From Magnetococcales bacterium WMHbinv6 (GTDB taxonomy: Bacteria; Pseudomonadota; Magnetococcia; Magnetococcales; Magnetaquicoccaceae), in NCBI GenBank assembly GCA_002753135.1, contig PDZV01000011.1, forward strand, positions 1 to 64,000: a stretch of 64,000 nt of DNA, read 5' to 3'. A program made the translations under genes and the position numbers. The notes beneath the pieces were generated by a model, which worked only from the letters and a program-made list of their open reading frames with translations, made no database searches and was not told where the DNA came from. Below are positions 17,801 through 24,410 of the stretch, piece after piece. Positions within the stretch are counted from its first letter, which is position 1. The number at the start of each line of letters is the position of its first letter.

Positions 17801-18896
17801 TTTCCAGCAAGTGGAAACGACCACCAGCCGCAAATATGGCGGTACCGGTTTGGGTTTGACGATTGCCCGACGATTTGCCTCCTTGTTGGGTGGAGAAATA
17901 CATTTACAGAGCCAACTGGGTGCCGGAACGCTTTTCTCATTGATTCTGCCGCTCGCTTTTCCCTACCCTGACAAAATTTTGGCCGTCACCAGCGATCCGG
18001 ACAGGGTACGCAGTGAGGAGGTTGTGGCAGATTTTCGTCATCCAGGAGCAAGAATTTTGATCGTCGATGATGATGAACGAAACCGTTTGGCCTTGCAAAA
18101 AAGTTTGGCCGGACGGGCGGGTCAGCTCTATTTTGCGGTGGACGGTGCCGATGCGCTGCAGGTGTTGCAGGCGCATACGGAAATCAACCTGGTGTTGATG
18201 GATATCATGATGCCGCGCATGGATGGTTACCAGGCGATGCGGGAGATTCGCAACCAACCCCGTTTTGCCCAATTGCCGATCATCGCCTTGACGGCAAAGG
18301 CGATGCCGGGGGACAAAGAACGGTGCCTGCAGGCGGGTGCCAACGATTATCTGGCCAAGCCGGTGGTGTTGGAGCGATTGTTTGCCGTTTTGCAGGAGTG
18401 GCTGAGTCATGTGGCGGTTGCAGAGGCAGTCGCCGAAGAGCAGGCAAGAAGGCCGCCCGTGGCGACAGCCATCACGGATCAACCGTTCGAGCCAGCCAGC
18501 GCATTGTTGCCACAGGGTGAACTGGACAAAAATCTGCTGTTGGTGGGTGAGGATGTGCGACGCAATTTTCTTTTGGCCCAGCAGTTACAGCAGCGGGTGG
18601 CCAGGGTGCAGATTGCCGGTAACGCCCAGCAACTGTTCCGCCTGCTGGCTGAGCGGCAAGCCGTCCATTTGCTCATCGCCGACTATTCGGTCAACGCCCC
18701 TGAGCTGCAGTCGATTCTGCATCAATTGCGGCAGGGAAAAGGTATGGCACACCATTGCCCGTTACTGGTGTTGACGGCAGAAACAGAACAACATGCCTGG
18801 CAAACGCTTCTGGCTGAAGGAGCGAATCGCTGTCTGCAGCGCAACGCAGCACCGGAAGCGTTGTGGGAGACAGTATTGTCCATGCTTGAAAAATAA
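14856..18896 (+). CDS. Hybrid histidine kinase with SBP-like and CHASE-type sensor domains
   Basis: A 1346-residue membrane kinase. In order: signal segment (about 14-36); periplasmic substrate-binding-protein-3 type domain (about 40-255); two membrane helices near 270-292 and 310-332; a CHASE-type periplasmic domain (about 335-600, with GIGFSLMIP); a membrane helix (about 612-635); PAS (about 655-770); HisKA with H808 in MSHELRTPL; HATPase with GTGLGLTIARR; receiver 1 with D1116 in LMDIMMPRMDGY; and a C-terminal receiver-like domain with D1276 in IADYS but altered acidic-pair and lysine positions, probably degenerate. Two outside sensor modules in one chain suggest integration of two ligands. 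It overlaps the response regulator before it and its TAA shares a base with a possible ATG of the next kinase. Confidence 0.9.
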   Translation: MGCVDQQSRYRRQKSIVCWLVVHLFLCCSLGQLFAEEARKTVTAAVLRDFPPLSMIGKDGKPYGLAIEQMEFLAGVLNWKVQYRLVENWQEAAQAVREGEADLSPTVAITPQWEKEFLFSDPVLTTLVSCFVTEENSSITSCDNLTGRSITVVQQGAAYQQLSKRTDIQLVPAINLEAAIYSLLNKQADLLIAPQPSVMAKREWQSSPRRVRVIGNPFLEIRRGVLLSRQHSDWLTSLNSAVVVWKNSRQFQAAFRQYYADTADLKKKEGESDGIIADWLPVWLAAVLLAAFVAWRKSWLRVSGWTVSSNFFLRKETAWIVLLFAGVVTVIYWYFSWKAAESRNNDRIEYTVEEARQAISKRMLEYEQVLRSGVALFNARRNEVDRRLWHDFVATLQIDTYWPGIQGIGFSLMIPAAEKEAHLAQIRREGYADYTIRPEGERSLYSSIIFLEPFRDRNLRAFGYDMFSEPVRRAAMERARDTGLASLSGPVRLVQETSTDVQVGFLLYLPVYRAGVSLETVEKRRQALVGFVYSPFRTKDLMRGILGHGIPDMDFAVYDGLEISEENRLYSSVGNDTVRSVQQKALYTVSRTEVILGRVWTVVFHSRPEFEQRLSSNQPWLVLALGVFIDLLLFLLFRFLAARQEEVQREVKRTSRELHQSEVRYQQLVDNIHDVIFQTDRQGCWQFLNPAWEEISGYTVQESLHRPFLTYTHPQFHGQLLQQFQDLLDGFIPYYRDEVIGLRRDGTPVWVELYSGARLNEHGHIIGSFGTLRDISARRQAEEAAYAAREAAEAANRAKSEFLANMSHELRTPLNSMLILSKLLANDRNLGNEQQDSARIIHESGSDLLRLINDILDLSKAEAGRLDVVATSISFASLLESLQRQFRPVAFSRRLQWSQSLALDLPGQLVTDPIKVEQILRNLLSNAFKFTERGGVHLAIERPSAEETFHQPGLSAGNTVALRVKDSGIGIPADKFELIFESFQQVETTTSRKYGGTGLGLTIARRFASLLGGEIHLQSQLGAGTLFSLILPLAFPYPDKILAVTSDPDRVRSEEVVADFRHPGARILIVDDDERNRLALQKSLAGRAGQLYFAVDGADALQVLQAHTEINLVLMDIMMPRMDGYQAMREIRNQPRFAQLPIIALTAKAMPGDKERCLQAGANDYLAKPVVLERLFAVLQEWLSHVAVAEAVAEEQARRPPVATAITDQPFEPASALLPQGELDKNLLLVGEDVRRNFLLAQQLQQRVARVQIAGNAQQLFRLLAERQAVHLLIADYSVNAPELQSILHQLRQGKGMAHHCPLLVLTAETEQHAWQTLLAEGANRCLQRNAAPEALWETVLSMLEK

Positions 18897-18928
18897 TGGA
18901 ATTATTAAACGTACCAGGGAGCAGGTCA

Positions 18929-21769
18929 ATGGAGAGCGAAGCCGTTACGGTGCTTGTGGTAGATGACAGTCTGGCCAATCGGCAGGCCATGCTGCAACTG
19001 CTGACCCCCCTGGGCTGTCAAGTGGTGACGGTGGCTTGTGGTGAAGAGGCGTTGCAACAGATTTTGCAGCTGGAAATTGCCTTGATTTTGATGGATGTCA
19101 ATATGCCGGACATGGATGGTTACCAAACGGCAACCCTGATCAAAAGCCTGCGCACGACGCATCATATTCCCATTATTTTTTTGACGGCTGCCTATCGGGA
19201 TCCAGCCCATTTGTTGCAGGCCTATCAGGCGGGCGGAGTGGATTATCTGGAAAAACCGTTTAACGACCTTATCTTGCTTAGTAAAGTCAGTTTTTTTCTC
19301 GATCTGTATCGCAAAGACAAAGCCTTGGCTACAGAGATTCAGCGCAACCGTGTGTTACTGCAGACCCTGCAGGAAGAGCGCCAACGTTTTGCTGATATCA
19401 TCTGGGGGACTGGGGTTGGTACCTGGGAGTGGAACGTGCAAACGGGTGAAACCTGCTTCAATGAACGTTGGGCAGAGATCATCGGTTATACGTTGTCGGA
19501 GCTGCAGCCGGTCAGTATTGAGACCTGGCTTGCTTATGCCCATCCAGAGGATCTGCAACAGAGCCAGGCGGCGCTGCAACGCCATTTTGCCGGGGAGAGC
19601 GAGGCGTATGAGTGCGAAAGCCGTATGCGGCATAAAAACGGGGAGTGGATTTGGGTGCTGGATCGCGGTCGGGTAATCCGCTGGGATCAAGCCGGCAGGC
19701 CATTGTGGATGTCGGGCACCCATTTCGATATTACCGAACGCAAACGGGCAGAGATGGTGGTTGAGCAGCAGCGTCTGGAGTTGGAACAGCTGAAAAATCG
19801 CTATCAACTTTTGTTTGCCAATTCTCCGGATGCCTATTTTATCATGGAGTTGGATGGTGGGGTGATCAGCGATTGCAACCAGGCAGCGGAACGGATGCTG
19901 CGCAGTGCATGCCAAAAAATTCTCGGCATGCGCCCTGATCAATTATCCCCGCCCAGACAACCGGATGGCCGCACCTCCCTGGAGGCGGCAGCGCAAATCA
20001 TTCAGGAGACACTGCAACAGGGCAGTCACCGCTTTGAATGGGTACACCAACGGTCGGATGGAGAGGCGTTTTGGGCAGAGATAACCATTTCCCTGATCGA
20101 TTTTCCCGAGCGCCAGGCGTTATTGGTGGCATGGCGGGAGATCACCGACCGCAAACAGATGGAGGTCAAACTGATTGAGGCCAAGGATCGGGCCGAACAG
20201 GCCAATCGGGCGAAAAGTGAGTTTTTGGCCAACATGAGCCATGAAATTCGTACCCCGATGAATGCCATTCTCGGCATGGCCGATCTGTTGTGGGAGAGCG
20301 ATCTGGTGCCGGAACAGCGCAAATTTGTCCAGGTATTTCGTTCGGCAGGTGAAAATCTTCTCAATATCATTAATGACATTTTGGATTTGTCCAAAATTGA
20401 GGCCGGGCAGTTGGTTTTGGAGCGCATTGCCTTTGATTTGGCCGAAGAGATGCAGGTGGTCTGCGACATTATGGCGCTACGTTGCCATGCCAAAGGGTTG
20501 CAATTGCAGCATCGCATCTATCCGGGCATTCCCTCTTTTCTGCTGGGAGATCCGACCCGACTGCGGCAGATATTTTTGAATCTGCTGGGCAATGCGGTCA
20601 AGTTTACCGAGCAAGGTGCCGTTCATTTTGCCGCAGAAGCGGTACAAATGGCTACGGCAGGCGGACCAGTGATGATTGAATTTCGTGTTGCGGACACCGG
20701 TTCCGGTATTCCTGCCGAACGATTGGCATCCATTTTTGACCATTTTGTGCAGGTGGATTCGTCGATCACCCGTCGTTATGGTGGAACGGGACTGGGGTTG
20801 GCCATTGTCAAGCGCTTGACCGAAGCCATGGGTGGTCGGGTCGATGTGGCAAGCCGGGTGGGGCAGGGAACGGAGTTTCGTCTGTTGATTCCGTTTCAGG
20901 AGGGGGAGTTGCTTGCGGTCAACAAGCAGCTCGACTTGCGTGGCGTGCGGATATTGATCGTCGACGATGTGGAGAGCAACCGACTGGTGTTTCGCGAAAC
21001 GTTGTTGCCCTTTCATGCCGAAGTGGAAGAGGCCGGTGATGCCCCGACGGCTTTGCAGCGCATGGAAGAGGCGTTGGCCCACCAGCGCCCCTATGATGTG
21101 ATTCTTCTCGATGTGCGCATGCCGGGCATGGATGGCTTTCAATTATTGAACTGTTGGCGGGCGGCAGGACGCCCCGGGGCACCGATTCTGATCATGTCCT
21201 CGGAACATCAGGATCTCTATTTGCAACACTGTCGCCAATATGGTGTGCAGCATTACATGATCAAACCGGTGCGCCGTGTCGATTTGTTGCAGATGATCGA
21301 TCGGATACGGCATCCGCCGCTGTTGCCAGGTGAGCAAACGATGGCGATGATGCCTTGCCAGGAACCCGTTCGGATTTTGCTGGCGGACGATTCGGAAGAC
21401 AATCGTTTGTTGATTCAATCTTATCTGAAAGGGTACCACTGCCGATTGCATACGGCAGAAAATGGTGTCGAGGCGCTGCGATATTTGGAGAATAATGTGT
21501 ACGATCTGGTTTTTATGGATATTCAGATGCCGGTCATGGACGGATATGCTGCCACACGCGCCTGGCGGCGGCTTGAACAAGACCAAAACCGCCATCGTCT
21601 GCCCATCATCGCCCTGACCGCCTACGCCCTGGCCGAGGATGTCGTCCAAAGCAAACAGGCCGGTTGTGATGCGCACCTGACCAAACCACTCAAAAAGAAA
21701 ACCTTGTTGGAGATGGTGGAACGCTTTCAGCCCAACAAGTGTACGAGCGAAAATTATCGTCACACATGA
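18929..21769 (+). CDS. Cytosolic hybrid histidine kinase, REC-PAS-PAS-HisKA-HATPase-REC-REC
   Basis: A 946-residue protein without membrane helices. It starts with a receiver (D56 in LMDVNMPDMDGY), then two PAS domains (about 150-275 and 290-410), HisKA with H438 in MSHEIRTPM, HATPase with GTGLGLAIVKR, receiver 2 (D728, LLDVRMPGMDGF) and receiver 3 (D864, FMDIQMPVMDGY). An N-terminal receiver on a kinase fits a phosphorelay from the upstream membrane kinase or the single-domain regulator. I start at ATG 18929, where AGGGAG lies seven bases upstream. An in-frame ATG at 18896 overlapping the previous stop has no such site. The three genes 14464-21769 form one signalling operon with no DNA-binding output domain. 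Confidence 0.9.
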   Translation: MESEAVTVLVVDDSLANRQAMLQLLTPLGCQVVTVACGEEALQQILQLEIALILMDVNMPDMDGYQTATLIKSLRTTHHIPIIFLTAAYRDPAHLLQAYQAGGVDYLEKPFNDLILLSKVSFFLDLYRKDKALATEIQRNRVLLQTLQEERQRFADIIWGTGVGTWEWNVQTGETCFNERWAEIIGYTLSELQPVSIETWLAYAHPEDLQQSQAALQRHFAGESEAYECESRMRHKNGEWIWVLDRGRVIRWDQAGRPLWMSGTHFDITERKRAEMVVEQQRLELEQLKNRYQLLFANSPDAYFIMELDGGVISDCNQAAERMLRSACQKILGMRPDQLSPPRQPDGRTSLEAAAQIIQETLQQGSHRFEWVHQRSDGEAFWAEITISLIDFPERQALLVAWREITDRKQMEVKLIEAKDRAEQANRAKSEFLANMSHEIRTPMNAILGMADLLWESDLVPEQRKFVQVFRSAGENLLNIINDILDLSKIEAGQLVLERIAFDLAEEMQVVCDIMALRCHAKGLQLQHRIYPGIPSFLLGDPTRLRQIFLNLLGNAVKFTEQGAVHFAAEAVQMATAGGPVMIEFRVADTGSGIPAERLASIFDHFVQVDSSITRRYGGTGLGLAIVKRLTEAMGGRVDVASRVGQGTEFRLLIPFQEGELLAVNKQLDLRGVRILIVDDVESNRLVFRETLLPFHAEVEEAGDAPTALQRMEEALAHQRPYDVILLDVRMPGMDGFQLLNCWRAAGRPGAPILIMSSEHQDLYLQHCRQYGVQHYMIKPVRRVDLLQMIDRIRHPPLLPGEQTMAMMPCQEPVRILLADDSEDNRLLIQSYLKGYHCRLHTAENGVEALRYLENNVYDLVFMDIQMPVMDGYAATRAWRRLEQDQNRHRLPIIALTAYALAEDVVQSKQAGCDAHLTKPLKKKTLLEMVERFQPNKCTSENYRHT

Positions 21770-21961
21770 ACGTTGGCCAATTGCCAGCCAGAAGAACAAG
21801 CACTGACCGTCGCGCAGCATTCGAACCCGTTTGACCGTCAAACCGGCCAATTGACCACCGCTCAACCACTGGAGCCCAACCCCTGGATGGCCGTCTGAGC
21901 TGGCGAACCATAAAGCGAAGGGCTCTTGGTCTCGAATGCGAACAGATTCTAACCGAAACGA

Positions 21962-22126
21962 CTATTCGGTTTCAAACGGCACTCCCTTTTGACCTGCAGT
22001 GGCCGGGGTCAGGAAGGGGTCTGCCTTGACAAAAAGGGCAATGACAATGCCAGCCAATTTGTAGAAAAGAGCGCTGAGGCCGGAGGCGTTGTCTTGCGAA
22101 GTGAGGTCCATCGATGCATCAGACAT
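21962..22126 (-). CDS. 54-aa small protein with one hydrophobic segment
   Basis: This small frame encodes a protein starting MSDASMDLTSQDNASG, then a hydrophobic stretch LAGIVIALFV (about 24-33), then a hydrophilic tail ending GQKGVPFETE. It has no cysteine. The start is strongly supported: AGGAG stands seven bases before ATG 22126. It is convergent with the kinase gene ending at 21769 and divergent from the small membrane protein at 22691. A short hairpin (21951-21971, arms AACCGAA/TTCGGTT) overlaps its stop. I recognise no family; it could be a small inner-membrane protein or a peptide precursor. Confidence 0.6.
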   Translation of the reverse strand: MSDASMDLTSQDNASGLSALFYKLAGIVIALFVKADPFLTPATAGQKGVPFETE

Positions 22127-22395
22127 GGTTAGGCTCCTGCAGAATAATCGGGTGAACGAGGGCGGACGGCTTGTCAGAAACCGTCACAATTCTGAAAAAG
22201 TTGTTTTTTTGGAGTAACGCACTGCAACTGCCAGATTCAAAATGTAAAAACCTCTCATTTCATTCCACTTTCCTACTATCTTTTTACTCCAACCTGGCGC
22301 GCGATTCAATCATAAATTTTTGCGAGAGTGAATTTGTTTTCCAGTCAACCTGCTCATCTGGATTGACTGCCTGTGATGGTCGATAGGTCGCTATA

Positions 22396-22407
22396 GGGGT
22401 GCAGCAT
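22396..22407 (+). repeat. GGGGTGCAGCAT, first copy of a direct repeat
   Basis: GGGGTGCAGCAT occurs here and again at 22484-22495, 88 bases apart, on either side of the AT-rich candidate promoter. Here it runs into TTTATGCTAA, so GCAGCAT...ATGCT forms an imperfect dyad. Two similar half-palindromes bracketing a promoter resemble a cooperative operator pair. Confidence 0.5.
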
Positions 22408-22488
22408 TTTATGCTAAGAGGCTATTTGTTGATATTCATAATATATATCGGATAAATTATAATTCTATCTGATTATGTCATGAGGGGT

Positions 22489-22502
22489 GCAGCATATGCT
22501 GC
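22489..22502. promoter_or_regulatory. Perfect 14-bp palindrome GCAGCATATGCTGC, candidate operator
   Basis: The second GGGGTGCAGCAT copy (22484-22495) continues into a perfect 14-bp palindrome, GCAGCATATGCTGC. Perfect even-length dyads of this kind are typical of homodimeric repressor or activator sites. It lies about 190 bases before the 91-aa membrane protein gene. The binding protein is unknown. Confidence 0.45.
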
Positions 22503-22690
22503 ATATGGGTTGGATTCTGTTTGTCCATCAAAAACTGATACAACAAATTGAAAATATTATGTAATGATCAGAATCGTTCAGGCAGGCACAATTCTTGAGG
22601 TGGATTCGTTACTTTTTGTGGCAAAAGAGGCGTCGCTTTCCGGTTCGGCTCTTTTTGTCAGAACCGATCACCGAAGGGGAGAGTCGTGCC

Positions 22691-22966
22691 ATGTTGATGT
22701 CTGCATTGGATTGGCCGTTGTGGAAAATGATGCTCTTTGTGTGGCTGTCGCTGGCGGTGGTCAAGTCGGTGATCACTACCGGTACTTTATGGCAATATGT
22801 CTTGGCAGATGCGGGCAGGTGGCGCAATTCAATGGTGGGGACCATGCTGGCAAGTGTATTGATGTGTGGTTTGGTGCTGTTGTTTGCCCCCTTTTTGCTG
22901 TTGAGTCAGCGACAACGTTTCTGGATTTTTCCAGATCAGCACCTGCAGCAACTGTTGCGGCGTTGA
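22691..22966 (+). CDS. Small two-helix membrane protein, unknown
   Basis: A 91-residue protein starting MLMSALDWPLWKMM, with two predicted membrane helices (MLFVWLSLAVVKSVITTG and MVGTMLASVLMCGLVLLF...) and a basic C-terminus ending QQLLRR. ATG 22691 has AGGGGAG nine bases upstream. A longer TTG-started version from 22595 lacks such a site and adds a very basic stretch. The hydrophobic periodicity and ribosome site make this frame more believable than the overlapping longer frame at 22564-23268. No family recognised. It lies about 300 bases upstream of the sugar-modification cluster. Confidence 0.55.
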   Translation: MLMSALDWPLWKMMLFVWLSLAVVKSVITTGTLWQYVLADAGRWRNSMVGTMLASVLMCGLVLLFAPFLLLSQRQRFWIFPDQHLQQLLRR

Positions 22967-23275
22967 TCTGCCGCTTTAATGGTGAAAAAAGAGATGGGGT
23001 TGTCTCTGCTGTTTTGTGCCACTGGCTGTCGTCAGCCAAACCCTGTTCTGCGAAAATAGGGTCGTTTTTCCCTCCTGTGTGTTGTTCCGACAACTTTATC
23101 CGCCTTTCCCGGTGCGACGGGTCAATTCGTTTTTTGGTTGACTTTTACTTGCTGTTAGCCCCATTCTGGGGCATTAACTACAGGCGACTGCAGGTTGTTT
23201 TCTGGCGGTCGTCAGCGGTTGTGCAACGATTGCGGCCCGCATGTCGGGTCGATCAATGGAGTGGATAAAAAAGAC
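22967..23275. other. Non-coding stretch before the sugar cluster
   Basis: No convincing protein gene was found in these 309 bases. There are two short hairpins: GTTGT-TCCG-ACAAC near 23081-23094 and GCCCC-ATTCT-GGGGC near 23158-23172. Neither is followed by a thymine run, so they are not classic terminators. A 26-codon frame from 22980 (MVKKEMGLSLLF...) is too short to call. A promoter for the cluster beginning at 23276 should lie here, but I cannot place it firmly. Confidence 0.35.
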
Positions 23276-24382
23276 GTGAGCCGGGATACCTTTCGCATTG
23301 ACAGTCATAAACTGATCTACCACCCCGAACGGGCAGCGCAGGTGTTGGCAGCGCAAGGGGATTGGCAACGGGCCAAATCGGTCTATCCGATCTATATGGA
23401 AGTGGCCTTGATGGGGGCGTGCAATCATCGCTGTGTTTTTTGTGCGGTCGATTATATCGGCTATCAATCGGTGCGTCTGGACCATGGTCTGCTCGCCCAG
23501 CGCATTCCGGAGATGGCCCGTTTGGGGGTCAAAAGCATAATGTTTGCTGGCGAAGGAGAACCTCTGCTGCATAAGCAGGCGGCGGAAATTGTCACCATGA
23601 CCAAATCTGCCGGTATCGATGTCGCCTTTACCACCAACTGTACGGTGCTGCCGCCCGGATTCCTGGAACAGGGATTGCCGGCCTGTTCCTGGTTGAAGGT
23701 GTCGATCAACGCCGGTACCCCGGCGACCTATGCGGCCATCCATCAGACCAAAGAGAGCGATTTTGCCAGGGTAATCGACAATATGTCGCGCATGGTCCAG
23801 GCCCGCCGTGCCGGTGGTTTTAACTGCACTTTGGGGGCGCAGGCTTTGTTGCTGGATGACAACGCTCATGAAATGGAAACGCTGGCCCGTTTGTGCCGGG
23901 ATGAGGTCGGGCTGGATTATTTGGTGATCAAACCCTATTCGCAACATTTATTCAGCACCACCGAGCGCTATAAAGGGATTGATTATCAGCAGTTTTTGCA
24001 GTTGGGTGAGAGGTTGGCTGCCCTAAATACCGATCGTTTTTCCTTGATTTTTCGAGGTCATACCATGCAAAAATATGCCGACAAAGAGAAAGAACGTTAC
24101 GATCGGTGTTATGCGGTGCCCTTTCTTTGGGCGTACATTATGGCCGATGGCACCGTTTCCGGTTGCAGCGCCTTTTTAAAAGATGAACGTTTTGAATATG
24201 GCAATATCCGCGAACACAGCTTTCGCGATATTTGGGAAGGGGAACGTCGGCGACAGAGTTTTCATCTGGTCTCCACGGAGTTGGATATCGCTGAGTGCCG
24301 CGTCAACTGCCGCATGGATGAGGTCAACCGTTATCTGCACCAGATCCATCGACAATCCATACCCCACATCAACTTCATTTAA
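23276..24382 (+). CDS. Radical SAM/SPASM protein of sugar cluster
   Basis: A radical SAM enzyme of about 368 residues. The cluster-binding motif is CNHRCVFC (C49, C53, C56), followed by FAGEGEPLL, the GGE-like SAM-binding motif. The C-terminal part has a SPASM-type arrangement: CYAVPFLWAYIMADGTVSGC, GNIREHSFRDIWEG, then CRVNC. SPASM proteins hold auxiliary iron-sulphur clusters and modify peptides or carbohydrates by radical chemistry. A nearly identical opening (SRDTFRIDSHKLIYHPERAAQ) is what I expect at the N-terminus of this family, so I place the start at GTG 23276; a TTG at 23195 would add 27 unlikely residues. It leads the plus-strand sugar cluster, so a role in sugar or glycolipid modification is inferred. 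Confidence 0.82.
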   Translation: MSRDTFRIDSHKLIYHPERAAQVLAAQGDWQRAKSVYPIYMEVALMGACNHRCVFCAVDYIGYQSVRLDHGLLAQRIPEMARLGVKSIMFAGEGEPLLHKQAAEIVTMTKSAGIDVAFTTNCTVLPPGFLEQGLPACSWLKVSINAGTPATYAAIHQTKESDFARVIDNMSRMVQARRAGGFNCTLGAQALLLDDNAHEMETLARLCRDEVGLDYLVIKPYSQHLFSTTERYKGIDYQQFLQLGERLAALNTDRFSLIFRGHTMQKYADKEKERYDRCYAVPFLWAYIMADGTVSGCSAFLKDERFEYGNIREHSFRDIWEGERRRQSFHLVSTELDIAECRVNCRMDEVNRYLHQIHRQSIPHINFI

Positions 24383-24410
24383 ATGATTGACGCACGCAAC
24401 AGGTGACCGG

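Larger units (their letters stand above)
22127..22690. promoter_or_regulatory. AT-rich divergent intergenic region with repeated dyads
   Basis: This 564-base stretch holds no convincing gene. It is clearly more AT-rich than its surroundings, especially 22410-22480 (runs such as TTCATAATATATATCGG and AATTATAATTC). It should contain promoters for the small genes on either side: TTGATA near 22428 with TATAAT or ATAAAT-like hexamers downstream is the best plus-strand candidate. It also contains two copies of GGGGTGCAGCAT, described separately. Confidence 0.5.

Noticed and set aside
21951-21971. Hairpin AACCGAA/TTCGGTT as a terminator
   Set aside because: The stem is short and no thymine run follows on either strand.
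22564-23268. A 234-codon plus-strand frame
   Set aside because: It overlaps the more convincing 91-aa membrane protein in another frame, has an unnatural composition and no ribosome site.
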